A stretch of DNA of 64,000 bases from Burkholderia humptydooensis (GTDB taxonomy: Bacteria; Pseudomonadota; Gammaproteobacteria; Burkholderiales; Burkholderiaceae): NCBI RefSeq assembly GCF_001513745.1, contig NZ_CP013380.1, positions 930,001-994,000 of the forward strand, given 5' to 3'. Shown here piece after piece: positions 9,040 through 18,553 of the stretch; position 1 is the first letter of the stretch, and every line of letters begins with the position of its first letter. Below the pieces are notes generated by a model that saw only the letters and a list, made by a program, of their open reading frames with translations, was not told where the DNA came from and did no database searches. A program made the translations under genes and the position numbers.

Positions 9040-10875
9040 ATGAAGATACAGAAGTCCTTGAAAGACGGTTTCGCGCTCGGATTGTTCAGGGTGGCACGGC
9101 CGGTCGCCGCTGCCGCGCTGGCCGCGCTGCTCGTCGCCGCATGCGGCGGCGATGACGGCGGCGGCGCCAGCCCGTCGCTCGCGGCAGCGAACGTCGCGAA
9201 CACGAACACGTCGGCGAACGCGACGACCAACGCCGCGCTGCCGCCGGATCAGCCGTATATCGACAACGACGTCTACGGCACCGGACCGAACGATTCAGTC
9301 ACCGACGCGACGGAAGGCACGGCGGTCGTGCACCGGCAGGTGAAGATCGGCGACCAGATCCTCACCTACACGGCGACGGCCGGCCACCTCGTGACGATCG
9401 ATCCGATCACGTCGAAGCCGAACGCGAAGATGTTCTACGTCGCGTACACGCTTGACAATCCGAATCCGGGCAAGCCGCGCCCCGTCACGTTCTTCTACAA
9501 CGGCGGCCCGGGCTCGTCGTCGGTGTACCTGCTGCTCGGCTCGTTCGGGCCGAAGCGTCTGCAGTCGTCGTTCCCGAACTTCACGCCGCCCGCGCCGTAC
9601 CGGTTGCGCGACAACCCCGAGAGCCTGCTCGACCGCTCGGACCTCGTGTTCATCAACCCGGTCGGCACCGGCTACTCGGCCGCGATCGCACCGGCGAAGA
9701 ACAAGGACTTCTGGGGCGTCGACCAGGACGCGCACTCGATCGACCGCTTCATCCAGCGCTACCTGACGAAGTACGCGCGCTGGAACTCGCCGAAATTCCT
9801 GTTCGGCGAATCGTATGGCACGGCGCGCAGCGCGGTGACGTCGTGGGTGCTGCATGAGGACGGCATCGAGCTGAACGGGATCACGCTGCAGTCGTCGATC
9901 CTCGACTACTCGAACGCGGTGAGCGCGATCGGCATCTTCCCGACGCTCGCGGCCGATGCGTTCTACTGGAACAAGACGACCGTCAGCCCGAAACCGGCCG
10001 ATCTGGACGCGTACATGGCGCAGGCGCGCAACTACGCGGACAACGTGCTCACGCCGCTCGCGCAGGCGCCGAATCCGCAGGACGGCGGCTTCGTCAACGT
10101 GCGGCTGAACCTGAACCTCGCGGCCGCGCAGCAGATGGGCGCGTACATCGGCACCGATCCGGTCTCGCTGATCCAGACGTTCGGCAATCCGGCCGCGCTC
10201 GGCAACGTGCCTTCGTCCGACGACAACCCGCCGTACACGTTCTTCCTGACGCTCGTGCCGGGCATCCAGATCGGCCAGTACGACGGACGCGCGAACTACA
10301 CGGGCAAGGGCATCGCGCCGTACATCCTGCCGAACTCGGGCAGCAACGATCCGTCGATCAGCAACGTCGGCGGCGCGTACACGGTGCTGTGGAACGACTA
10401 CATCAACAACGACCTGAAGTACGTGTCGACATCGTCGTTCGTCGATCTGAACGACCAGGTGTTCAACAACTGGGACTTCAGCCACACGGACCCGACGGGC
10501 GCGAACCGCGGCGGCGGCAACACGCTGTATACGGCGGGCGATCTCGCCGCGACGATGAGCCTGAACCCGGACCTGAAGGTGCTGTCGGCGAACGGCTATT
10601 TCGACGCGGTGACGCCGTTCCACCAGACCGAGCTCACGCTCGCGCAGATGCCGCTCGATCCGGCGATCAAGTCGGCGAACCTGACGATGAAATACTATCC
10701 GTCGGGTCACATGATCTATCTGAACGATCACTCGCGGATCGCGATGAAGGCGGATCTCGCGACGTTCTACGACGGCATCCTCACGGACCGCAAGGCGCTG
10801 CAACGCGTGCTGCTGCGTCAGCAGAAGGCGCTGCAGTTGAAGCAGCAGAAGCAACAGCAAGAGCAAGAGCAGTGA
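9040..10875 (+). CDS. S10-family serine carboxypeptidase-like lipoprotein
   Basis: A 611-residue exported protein with a lipobox (LLVAAC, Cys35) and an alanine/asparagine-rich linker. A serine carboxypeptidase (alpha/beta hydrolase, peptidase S10) domain follows. The family hallmarks are clear: FFYNGGPGSSS (about 152-162), the nucleophile in GESYG (Ser258), an Asp in NGYFDAVTPF (Asp522) and a His in YPSGHMIY (His557), giving a complete Ser-Asp-His triad. The C-terminus ends in a Gln/Lys/Glu-rich tail (QLKQQKQQQEQEQ), which is unusual for the family and low in complexity. It is probably anchored on the periplasmic or outer face. A strong terminator lies downstream. Confidence 0.9.
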   Translation: MKIQKSLKDGFALGLFRVARPVAAAALAALLVAACGGDDGGGASPSLAAANVANTNTSANATTNAALPPDQPYIDNDVYGTGPNDSVTDATEGTAVVHRQVKIGDQILTYTATAGHLVTIDPITSKPNAKMFYVAYTLDNPNPGKPRPVTFFYNGGPGSSSVYLLLGSFGPKRLQSSFPNFTPPAPYRLRDNPESLLDRSDLVFINPVGTGYSAAIAPAKNKDFWGVDQDAHSIDRFIQRYLTKYARWNSPKFLFGESYGTARSAVTSWVLHEDGIELNGITLQSSILDYSNAVSAIGIFPTLAADAFYWNKTTVSPKPADLDAYMAQARNYADNVLTPLAQAPNPQDGGFVNVRLNLNLAAAQQMGAYIGTDPVSLIQTFGNPAALGNVPSSDDNPPYTFFLTLVPGIQIGQYDGRANYTGKGIAPYILPNSGSNDPSISNVGGAYTVLWNDYINNDLKYVSTSSFVDLNDQVFNNWDFSHTDPTGANRGGGNTLYTAGDLAATMSLNPDLKVLSANGYFDAVTPFHQTELTLAQMPLDPAIKSANLTMKYYPSGHMIYLNDHSRIAMKADLATFYDGILTDRKALQRVLLRQQKALQLKQQKQQQEQEQ

Positions 10876-10990
10876 TGCGAGGCTAGCCGTTTTCGGCCGC
10901 GCCGCCCGCCGCCCGCCCGCCGCCGTCACGCGGCGGCAAGCGGCAGCAAGCGGCGCGGTTCACACAAACGGCGGCTTCGCGGCGATCTTC

Positions 10991-11028
10991 GCCTCGCGCG
11001 CGCATGGCGCTCGCGAGGCGTTTTTTTT
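10991..11028 (+). terminator. Rho-independent terminator after the S10 peptidase gene
   Basis: GCCTCGCG and CGCGAGGC arms with an 11-13 base loop are followed by GTTTTTTTT. This is one of the clearest intrinsic terminators in the window. Confidence 0.85.
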
Positions 11029-11158
11029 GCGATGGTGCGGCGGTTCGCCGGCGGCGTCGAGCGGGGTGAACGACGCGAAGGGGCGAAGGGGCGAAGGACG
11101 GCGGCGAGGCGCGCACGCGCCGCACGCCGGCGAACGCTGCTTGGCGCGCCGCCGTGCG

Positions 11159-11953
11159 TCAGGACAGCACGAGCTTCGCGCCGACCGCGACGAGTGTCGT
11201 CGCGAGAAGCCGGCGCAGCAGCCCTTCGGGCGCGCGCGCCGACAGATGGCTGCCGACGACGATGCCGGGCACCGATCCGATCAGCAGCGAAACCAGCATC
11301 GACCAGTCGACCGAGCCGAGCATCCAGTGCCCGACGCCCGCGACGAGCGTGAGCGGGACCGCGTGCGCGATGTCGGAGCCGACGATGCGCGTCGTCGACA
11401 GCGCCGGGTACAACAGCAGCAGGACCGTCACGCCGATCGCGCCCGCGCCGACCGAGGTCAGCGACACGAGCACGCCGAGCACGGCGCCCGTGAGCACGGT
11501 CGCGGCGAGCGTGCGCGCCGGGCTGGGCGGCAGCGCGCGCGTGCGCTTCGCGGCGAACGCGGCGAGCTGCGGGCGGAACAGCAGCGACAGCGACGTGAGC
11601 AGCAGCGCGGCGCCGAGCACGAACTGGATCATCCGGCTGGTTTCCTGCGAGTGCATGCCGTGCGAATGCAGGAACCATAGCGTGATCGCGGCGGCGGGCA
11701 CGCTGCCCGCCGCGAGGCGCCCGGTGATCCGCCATTCGACCGTGCCCTTGAGCCCGTGCACGAAGGTGCCCGTCGCCTTCGTGATCGCCGCGTAGAGCAG
11801 GTCCGTGCCGACCGCCGTCGCCGGGTGGACGTTGAACAGCAGCACGAGGATCGGCGTCATCAGCGAGCCGCCGCCGACGCCCGTCAAGCCGACGAGAAAA
11901 CCGACGAAGAGTCCGGACAGGGAGTACAACAGATCGATATGGGGCAACGACAT
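11159..11953 (-). CDS. TSUP-family (TauE/SafE) membrane permease
   Basis: A 264-residue inner-membrane protein with about eight hydrophobic segments. The N-terminal GLFVGFLVGLTGVGGGSLMTP and the internal repeat AVLGVLVSLTSVGAGAIGV are the duplicated signature of the TSUP family, which exports sulfite, sulfoacetate or related organosulfonates. Substrate cannot be read from the sequence. The start ATG at 11953 gives the expected first membrane segment. The gene stands alone, facing the S10 peptidase gene tail to tail. Confidence 0.87.
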   Translation of the reverse strand: MSLPHIDLLYSLSGLFVGFLVGLTGVGGGSLMTPILVLLFNVHPATAVGTDLLYAAITKATGTFVHGLKGTVEWRITGRLAAGSVPAAAITLWFLHSHGMHSQETSRMIQFVLGAALLLTSLSLLFRPQLAAFAAKRTRALPPSPARTLAATVLTGAVLGVLVSLTSVGAGAIGVTVLLLLYPALSTTRIVGSDIAHAVPLTLVAGVGHWMLGSVDWSMLVSLLIGSVPGIVVGSHLSARAPEGLLRRLLATTLVAVGAKLVLS

Positions 11954-12094
11954 CGGCGGAGAGCGTTAGGCGTTTGAAAGCGACGGCGCGAAGTGAATCC
12001 GCCATTGTCGCAAAACTCGCGGATCGATGCGGGAAAGTGCAAAAAGATCGGGGCGAGCGCCGCGGATGCGGCGGGCGGCGGCGCTTTTCCCCGT

Positions 12095-13537
12095 TTAGTG
12101 AACAGCGCCTTGCAGTTCGGCCGCGGCGTCCGACTGCGCGCGGATGCGCAGCGCGAACGCGAAGCTGGCGGCCAGGGCGGCGAACGCCGCGCCGCATGCG
12201 AACGCGGCGTGATAGCCGCCGTTGAGCGCGACGGGCAGCGCCGCGTGCGCGGCGACGAGCGCGTCGGTGCGCGCGGACGCGACGCTCGCGAGCACCGCGA
12301 GGCCGAGCGCGCCGCCCATCATGAACGACGTGTTGACGATGCCCGACGCGAGCCCCGAATCGCTCGGCGCGACGTCGCTCATCGCGGCGAGCAGCACCGG
12401 ATTGAACGCGACGCCCGCGCCGACGCCGACGAGCATCATGCCCGGCAGCACGTGCGCGGCGAAGCCGCCGTCGGCGGGCGCGCGCGCGAAGAGGGCCAGG
12501 CCGACGGCCGCGACGACGAGGCCGGCGCCGATCGCGCGGCGGATGCCGAAGCGCATCACGATCTTCGCGGACAGGCCGAGCGAGAACGCGGCCATGATCA
12601 GGTTCGTGGGCAGAAACGCGAGGCCGACCTGGAGCGGGCCGTAGCCGAGCACGCGCTGCATGTAGAGCGCGGAGAGGAAGAACCATGCGAACATCGCGGC
12701 CGCCCACAGCACGCCGATCGTGTTCGCAACCGCGACGTTGCGCTGCGTGGCGAGCGCGAGCGGCATCAGCGGATGCGCGACGCGCGTCTCGATCGCGATG
12801 AACGCGGCGAGCAGCGCGGCCGCGCCCGCGAGCGTCGCGACCGTCTGCGTCGACAGCCAGCCGGCTTCATTGCCGTTGACGATGCCGTAGACGGCGAGCA
12901 TCAGCGAAGCGGTCACGACGATCGCGCCCGCGACGTCGAGCTGCGCGTCGGCCGCCTGCGCGCGCACCTTCGGCAGCAGCGCGGCGGACAGCGCATAGGC
13001 GGCGACGCCGATCGGCAGATTGACGAGGAAGATCCAGTGCCAACTGAGCATGCTCGTGAGGACGCCGCCGAGCAGCACGCCGAGGCTGCCGCCGCCCGCG
13101 CAGACGAAGCTGTAGACGCCCATCGCCTTCGCGCGCTCGCCCGGCTCGGTGAAGAGATTCATGATGAGCGACAGCGCGACGGCCGACACGACCGCGCCGC
13201 CGAGCCCCTGCACCGCGCGCGCGGCGATCAGCACGAACTGCGTCTGCGCGAGCCCGCAGGCGAGCGACGCGAGCGTGAAGAGCGTGAGACCGGCGAGGAA
13301 CATCCGGCGCTGGCCGTACAGGTCGCCGAGCCGGCCGCCCAGCAGCAGGCAGCCGCCGAACGTCAGCATGTAGGCGTTCACGATCCAGACGAGCGCGGTT
13401 TCGGTGAAGTGCAGATCCGCGCCGATCGACGGCAGCGCGACGTTGACGATCGTCGAGTCGAGCACGATCATCAGCACGCCGAGACAGAGAACGACGAGCG
13501 CATACCAGCGCTTCGGGCCGTGCAGGCCGTGGGTCAT
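12095..13537 (-). CDS. MFS drug efflux transporter, DHA2 (EmrB/QacA-like)
   Basis: A 480-residue membrane protein. I start it at MTHGLHGPKRW; the open frame upstream of that has no membrane or family character. Motif A-type GGRLGDLYGQRRMF, the DHA2 motif LDSTIVNVALPSIG in the first helix and GGAVVSAVALSLIMNLFTEPGERAKAMG are visible, with enough hydrophobic stretches for 12-14 helices. Such proteins export hydrophobic drugs in exchange for protons. No regulator or membrane-fusion gene is beside it. Confidence 0.88.
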   Translation of the reverse strand: MTHGLHGPKRWYALVVLCLGVLMIVLDSTIVNVALPSIGADLHFTETALVWIVNAYMLTFGGCLLLGGRLGDLYGQRRMFLAGLTLFTLASLACGLAQTQFVLIAARAVQGLGGAVVSAVALSLIMNLFTEPGERAKAMGVYSFVCAGGGSLGVLLGGVLTSMLSWHWIFLVNLPIGVAAYALSAALLPKVRAQAADAQLDVAGAIVVTASLMLAVYGIVNGNEAGWLSTQTVATLAGAAALLAAFIAIETRVAHPLMPLALATQRNVAVANTIGVLWAAAMFAWFFLSALYMQRVLGYGPLQVGLAFLPTNLIMAAFSLGLSAKIVMRFGIRRAIGAGLVVAAVGLALFARAPADGGFAAHVLPGMMLVGVGAGVAFNPVLLAAMSDVAPSDSGLASGIVNTSFMMGGALGLAVLASVASARTDALVAAHAALPVALNGGYHAAFACGAAFAALAASFAFALRIRAQSDAAAELQGAVH

Positions 13538-13666
13538 CGGGAATGCCTCCGAAGGGTGGGAGGCAGCATTGTAAGCGTGTCGTGAGCCGTCTTCCTGCCG
13601 GTTGCTGACAGGCGCCTCGTTCGTGCGCGGGCCGCGGCGGCGCGCGGCCCGCATGCGGCGCGGCGC

Positions 13667-14803
13667 TTACCGCCGGAACGTGTCGACGGCGGTGCGGCCG
13701 ACCGCGGGATCGTCGGTGAAGAAGCCGTCGATGCCCGCGCGCAGATACGCCTGGATCTCGCGCACCGATCCCGCCGTGTTGCGCGCGCCCGGCGCGCCGC
13801 CGTCCTTCAGCGACGCCGGCAGGAAGTTGTTCTCCGGCCGGAACGTATACGGATGCACGACGAGCCCCGCCTCGTGCGCGAAGCGCACGTAATGCGTCGG
13901 CTGCTGCAGCGCGCCGTCCGGGCCGACCGGGATGATCGACGTCTTGTACGGCCCGACGCCGTTCGCATACGTCGCGATCTCGCGCATCCCGCTTTGCGTC
14001 GACAGGTCGCCGTAGGTGCGCGCGTCGCCCGCTTTCACGAAGTCGTACGGCCGCTGCTTCGGCTCGTCCATCAGTTGCACGAGTTTCCAGTTCGGCTGGC
14101 TCGCGCCGATCCGCGCACGAATCGCCTTCAGGTTCGCGACTTCGAACGACTGGATGTAGACAGTCGCGTCGCGCGCGGTGTACGGGTTCTTGCGCAGCGC
14201 GTCGACGAGGCGGTCCTCGAGCGGCAGGCCGATCGACTGGAAGTAGGTCGGGTGCTTCGTCTCCGGATAGAGGTGGATCGTGCGGCCGACCTGCGCGGAC
14301 ATCTGCTTCGCGAGCGCGACGATCTCGTCGAACGTCGGGATCTCGAACTGATCGTCGTACGCGGTGTTCGCCGGGCGGATCTGCGGGATGCGCTCGCGCG
14401 CGCGCAGCGTCTTCAGCTCGGCGAGCGTGAAGTCCTCGGTGAACCAGCCGGTGAGCTGCGCGCCGTCGATCGTCTTCGTCGTCTTGCGGCTCGCGAACTG
14501 CGGCAGCGCCGACACGTTCGTCGTGCCCGAGATCTCGTTCTCGTGGCGCGCGACGAGCACGCCGTCGCGCGTTGCGACGAGGTCCGGCTCGATCACGTCC
14601 GCGCCGTCCTCGATCGCCTTGCGGTAGGACGCGAGCGTATGCTCGGGGCGCAGCGCGCTCGCGCCGCGATGGCCGACCACCTGCACCTTCGCGGAGATCG
14701 GCTGCGTGTAGTCGGGGTCGTCGCCGCCGCAGGCAGCGAGCGCGAGCGCAGCCGCGCACGCGAGCGCGACCGGGGAGAAAGCGAACGAGCGCTTGAAGAA
14801 CAT
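13667..14803 (-). CDS. Glycerophosphodiester phosphodiesterase lipoprotein (GlpQ-like)
   Basis: A 378-residue exported enzyme that splits glycerophosphodiesters to glycerol-3-phosphate and an alcohol. A lipobox (LALAAC, Cys25) with a GGDD stretch follows the signal sequence. The GDPD core is intact: VGHRGASALRPEHTLASY with the catalytic His-Arg, then DVIEPDLVATRDGVLVARHE with the metal-binding Glu-x-Asp and second His. DGFFTDDPAVG sits at the C-terminal end of the barrel. It is larger than cytoplasmic UgpQ and matches periplasmic GlpQ in size. It is transcribed alone. Confidence 0.9.
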   Translation of the reverse strand: MFFKRSFAFSPVALACAAALALAACGGDDPDYTQPISAKVQVVGHRGASALRPEHTLASYRKAIEDGADVIEPDLVATRDGVLVARHENEISGTTNVSALPQFASRKTTKTIDGAQLTGWFTEDFTLAELKTLRARERIPQIRPANTAYDDQFEIPTFDEIVALAKQMSAQVGRTIHLYPETKHPTYFQSIGLPLEDRLVDALRKNPYTARDATVYIQSFEVANLKAIRARIGASQPNWKLVQLMDEPKQRPYDFVKAGDARTYGDLSTQSGMREIATYANGVGPYKTSIIPVGPDGALQQPTHYVRFAHEAGLVVHPYTFRPENNFLPASLKDGGAPGARNTAGSVREIQAYLRAGIDGFFTDDPAVGRTAVDTFRR

Positions 14804-14975
14804 GTCGTCGATCCTGTGAAACGAAAACGAGCCAGGGAAAAAGGGGGGCGTCGGCGCGGACGGAATGCGATCGTCGCAGCGGATGATTACATATGTATTA
14901 CTTATTGCTGTCTATTTTTGTACGCCGCGCTGACGGCGTCGTGTCGGGTGCCGCAAGCCCGTCGCCGGCCGTGCG

Positions 14976-15593
14976 TCAGCGCTCGACGATCGCGACGATG
15001 CCGAGCGCGATGAAGAGCGCGCCCGCGAGATAGCGCCCGACCGTCATCGCCGCGCCGCCCGGCGCCGCGCGCTTGCGCAGCGGATGCGCGAGCGCGATGC
15101 AGGTCAGATCGGCGAGCGAGAACAGCATGTTCGCGCCCGCGCCGAGCAGGAAGAGCTGCCAGCCGACGTCGAGCGAAGCGGACGGGTCGACGAACTGCAA
15201 CAGGAACGACAGATAGAACAGCGCCGATTTCGGATTCGACGCCTCGATGAGCGCGCTCGACGAGATCACGTTCTTCGGCGCGGCGGACGGCGCGCTGTCG
15301 TCGCCGGCGGCGCGCGTGCGGATGCGCTGGATGCCGAGCCAGATCAGATAGCCGCCGCCCGCGATGCGCAGCGCGTGATAGAGCCACGGCGACGTGTCGA
15401 GCACGACGACCGCGCCGATCGCGACCGCGCAAATCTGCAAGAGCGCGCCGAGATGGATGCCGAGCGCCGAGAGCACGCCTGCGCGACGGCCGTGCTGCAA
15501 CGTCAGCGAGACGGTTTGCAGCAGCGCCGGGCCCGGAATGAAGCCGAAGCCGACGCACGTCGCGATGAAGGCGAGAGTGGGGTTGACCGTCAT
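14976..15593 (-). CDS. LysE/RhtB-family exporter
   Basis: A 205-residue, six-segment inner-membrane protein. I start it at MTVNPTLAFIATCVGFGFIPGPALLQT, whose GPALLQT is the family's N-terminal signature; the 47 codons upstream in frame are arginine-rich and not coding-like. LIEASNPKSALFYLSFLLQFVD is the conserved loop and helix-4 region (NPKxxLFY). LysE/RhtB proteins export amino acids such as lysine, threonine or homoserine lactone; the substrate here is unknown. Confidence 0.88.
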   Translation of the reverse strand: MTVNPTLAFIATCVGFGFIPGPALLQTVSLTLQHGRRAGVLSALGIHLGALLQICAVAIGAVVVLDTSPWLYHALRIAGGGYLIWLGIQRIRTRAAGDDSAPSAAPKNVISSSALIEASNPKSALFYLSFLLQFVDPSASLDVGWQLFLLGAGANMLFSLADLTCIALAHPLRKRAAPGGAAMTVGRYLAGALFIALGIVAIVER

Positions 15594-15868
15594 GGGGAAT
15601 CGCTCGTCGAGTAAACGCGGGGCCGGCCGTCGTCGATGCGCGCCGGGCCGAAGCGGCCGACGCGCGTTCCGGCGGCGCGCGGACGTTTGCGGAAACGGAC
15701 AGGCGTCACGCGGCATGCATGGCGCGCGGCGCAATCCGCAGACGAAACGGCCGTCCGGATGAGCTTAAAGCACGGCCGCGGTGTCGGGCAATCGAAAGAT
15801 GGCGGCGGGGGCGCGTGCGGCGCGAAGAAGCGCGCACAAGAAGGCACGAAGAAGGCGCGAGCCGTCGC

Positions 15869-16396
15869 TCAGATCTTCTTGTAGAAGAACGTCGTCGCAC
15901 ACGGCGCGCCGTCGGGCATCAGCGCGTAATCCGGCACGACGCCGACGCGCTGCCATCCCGCGCGTTCGTAGAGCCGCTCGGCGTCGCCGCCCGTCACGGT
16001 GTCGAGCACGAGGACGGTCTTGCCGGCCGCGCGCGCGGCGTCGTCGAGCGCGGCAAGCAGCCGCTGCGCGACGCCGCGCCGCCGCGCGTCGCGATGCACG
16101 AGCATCTTCGCGACGTCGGCGCGATGCGGCTGGTTTTCGGGCAGGCGCGTGATCATCTGGACGGTGCCGACGATGCGGCCGTCGGCGTGTTCGGCGACGA
16201 ACAGCGTGCGCTCGCCGCGCGCGACGCCATTGGCGACGTCGCGCCAGAACGCGCGCGCCTTGTCTCGCGCGAGCGGCGCCATGAAGCTCACCGACGCGCC
16301 ACCGTCGACGCAATCGATCAGCACGTCGGACAGCGCGTCGACGCATGCGGCCGCTTCGTTCGGGCCGATGCATCGCACGTCGATTGCATCGCTCAA
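15869..16396 (-). CDS. GNAT-family N-acetyltransferase
   Basis: A 175-residue acetyltransferase. There is no ATG in frame near the start. I use TTG at 16396, preceded by GGGAGA at good distance, because it overlaps the TGA of the upstream regulator in a TTGA junction typical of translational coupling. The acetyl-CoA site is seen as MLVHRDARRRGVAQRLLAAL, followed by KTVLVLDTVTGGDAERLYERAGWQ. The last part (PDYALMPDGAPCATTFFYKKI) matches GNATs often annotated as acting on amines or antibiotics, but the substrate is not known. Confidence 0.85.
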   Translation of the reverse strand: MSDAIDVRCIGPNEAAACVDALSDVLIDCVDGGASVSFMAPLARDKARAFWRDVANGVARGERTLFVAEHADGRIVGTVQMITRLPENQPHRADVAKMLVHRDARRRGVAQRLLAALDDAARAAGKTVLVLDTVTGGDAERLYERAGWQRVGVVPDYALMPDGAPCATTFFYKKI

Positions 16397-16980
16397 TCGA
16401 TTCTCCCGGTACGGACAGCGTTCGCCGCGGCGAGCGCGACGATGTAGCGCGCGGCCTTGCGGCCCGGATTGAAAAAGATGGCCGGGCGATTGAGACGCAT
16501 CGCGAGACAGTCGCCGGCCGCGACATGCCACGTCTCGTCGCCGCTCGCGATGTCCATCTCGCCCTCGAGCATCCAGATCTGCTGATGGAAGTCGGCGTTG
16601 CGCTCGCCGCTGTCGTACGCGACGCGCTCGCCCGGCGGAAACCTCACTTCGACGAGTTGCAGCGGAGAGGGCGCCGCGGGCGATAGGCTGCGACGCACGT
16701 AGCCCGACGCCGGATCTTTCCAGACCGGCTGCTCGGCCGCGCGACTGAGCGGCGACGCGGCGTGCGCGGCGCGATCGTCCTCGAACAGCGACGCGAGCGA
16801 CACGCCGAGCGCGTTCGCGAGCCGCTCGAGCACGACGGCCGTCGGGCTGCTCTGCGCGCGTTCGATGAGCGAGATGTTCGAGCGGCTCACCTTGCTGCGC
16901 TCTGCGAGCGCGTCGAGCGAGTAGCCGCGACGATCCCGAAGGGCGCGCACACGGCGCGCGATCAGTTGGTTGACATCCAT
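16393..16980 (-). CDS. XRE-cupin transcriptional regulator
   Basis: A 195-residue regulator with an N-terminal helix-turn-helix (about 8-62; SLDALAERSKVSRSNISLIERAQSSPT) and a C-terminal cupin (about 105-185; VRFPPGERVAYDSG, IWMLEGEMDIASGDETWHVAAGDCLAM). The cupin domain normally binds a small effector. It overlaps the GNAT gene by four bases, so the pair is very probably co-translated. The regulator may control its own operon through the region upstream of 16980. The AT-rich stretch just upstream (TATATTGGAATAAAATCC) looks like its promoter. Confidence 0.9.
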   Translation of the reverse strand: MDVNQLIARRVRALRDRRGYSLDALAERSKVSRSNISLIERAQSSPTAVVLERLANALGVSLASLFEDDRAAHAASPLSRAAEQPVWKDPASGYVRRSLSPAAPSPLQLVEVRFPPGERVAYDSGERNADFHQQIWMLEGEMDIASGDETWHVAAGDCLAMRLNRPAIFFNPGRKAARYIVALAAANAVRTGRID

Positions 16981-17076
16981 GCGCTCCAGTATATTGGAAT
17001 AAAATCCAGAATACTAGACTATGGTCGGGAAGACGAACACGAGGCCTGTGCGGTGGTTCGATGCGCTGACGCTGGC

Positions 17077-18312
17077 TTACTTCGCGTCCTCGATGCGAAT
17101 CGTTCCCTTCAGATGCTGGAACTCGCCGTTGCGGTGCGCGATGTTCGTGTAGACGACGCCGTTCTCGAAATCTTCGACGTGCACGACGTTGTCGCCGCTC
17201 TTCGGCTCGTGCCAATGGACCATGAACACTTGCGGTCGGATCTGCGTCGCCTCGTATTCGACTGTGTCGGTTGCGCCCTGGTACTGGCCGGACGTGCCGA
17301 CGAACGTCATCGTGTGGTCGTCCTTGAAGTCGAGGCGAAAGCCGATGTCGCCGAACTGCACGAGCGCCTTCTTGCCCGCGGCGGGGAACGCGGACGCCGC
17401 GCCGACGCCGACGGGCCACTGCATCTCGCCCTTGATGACCTTCGCGCTCATTTCGAGCGACGCCACGTCGGCGAGATTCGGATAGCGCGCCTTCATCGCG
17501 GCAATCAGTTCTCCGGAATTTTTTGCCTTCGCGGCTTCTGTTTCGAATGCGGCCAGGTAGTCGCGCGTGAACTTCACGGACGCGAGCGTGTACGGCTCGC
17601 TGCCGTCCGGATTCGCGAGGTAGTGGCCGGGCACGACGCGCAACGGACGCAGCGCCGCGATCCGGTCGAGCGTTCTGATCCAGTTGCGGCGCGACTCCGG
17701 CGTCTGCGTATCGGCAATCCACACATGGATGTTCGCCGCGACCGGTATGCCGCCGACGACCGCATGCGCGGACGGGATCGACACGAAGGTGCGGTCGGGC
17801 GACGGACCGCCGAGGCCGACGACGCGCAGTTCGTGGCCGTCGAGCGTGAGCCTGTCGCCGCCAAGCGGCTGCGGCACGACGAGCGCGCGCGGCGCGTTGT
17901 CCTTCAGGATCGGCCCCCAGTACGCGAGCTTGTCGTCCTTGGTCGCCTTGATCGCGGCGACCGTCTGCGGCGTCGCGACGATCTTCGCGTCCGGGAACGC
18001 GGCCATGATCGTGTCGAGGCCGAAGTAGTAGTCCGGATCGCTGTGGCTGACATAGACGAGCTTGAGCGGCTTGCCGGTCGCCTTGATCCTGTTGACGAGC
18101 GCTTCGGCGTCGTTGCGCTGGAACTGTGCGTCGATGAGGATCGTGCCGGTCCTGCCCGTGACGATCTCGGACGAGACGGGAAAGAGGCTCTTTTCGCCGG
18201 GGTTGTAGACGTCGATCTGAAGCGGCGCGCCGGCGCCGGCCGCGTGCGCGGGGATCGCGCCGAGCATCGGGGCGGCTGCGGCGGCGAGCGCCACGAGAGA
18301 GCGTAAGAACAT
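17077..18312 (-). CDS. Exported metallo-beta-lactamase-fold protein with altered metal motif
   Basis: A 411-residue protein begun at MFLRSLVALA, which gives a signal peptide cut after AHAAG near residue 26. The metallo-beta-lactamase fold is clear: GTILIDAQFQRNDAEALVNRI and GHELRVVGLGGPSPDRTFV. The normally diagnostic HxHxDH motif reads H90-S-D92-P-D94-Y95, so two ligand positions differ. The C-terminal third (from about 290: VQFGDIGFRLDFKDDHTMTF, VFMVHWHEPKSGDNVVHVEDF) resembles a MoaF/lipocalin-like domain. It is divergent from an HxlR regulator. The substrate is unknown; activity with the altered site is uncertain. Confidence 0.8.
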   Translation of the reverse strand: MFLRSLVALAAAAAPMLGAIPAHAAGAGAPLQIDVYNPGEKSLFPVSSEIVTGRTGTILIDAQFQRNDAEALVNRIKATGKPLKLVYVSHSDPDYYFGLDTIMAAFPDAKIVATPQTVAAIKATKDDKLAYWGPILKDNAPRALVVPQPLGGDRLTLDGHELRVVGLGGPSPDRTFVSIPSAHAVVGGIPVAANIHVWIADTQTPESRRNWIRTLDRIAALRPLRVVPGHYLANPDGSEPYTLASVKFTRDYLAAFETEAAKAKNSGELIAAMKARYPNLADVASLEMSAKVIKGEMQWPVGVGAASAFPAAGKKALVQFGDIGFRLDFKDDHTMTFVGTSGQYQGATDTVEYEATQIRPQVFMVHWHEPKSGDNVVHVEDFENGVVYTNIAHRNGEFQHLKGTIRIEDAK

Positions 18313-18553
18313 GAAGGATTCCCTGAGAAGTCTTGGTGTCGTATGGGCGACGCAAGCAGGCGATGCAGCGTCGTCGAGGCAGGACGGTGTCGTCGGAACG
18401 GTTTCTGGGCGCTCACCTCGCTGTAAGAAAGTTAGTAAAACGAATCGATGGATCGACGCGAAACCGATGATGTCGTCGATCACCGCGAAAGCCTTGCAGC
18501 GTGCGTCGATATACGTTGCGGCGCGGAAACGGGCCGTCGTGCAAACGGTGCTA

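Noticed and set aside
11993..13585. A 530-codon + frame over the DHA2 transporter
   Set aside because: Arg/Glu/Asp-rich mirror translation typical of high-GC antisense frames.
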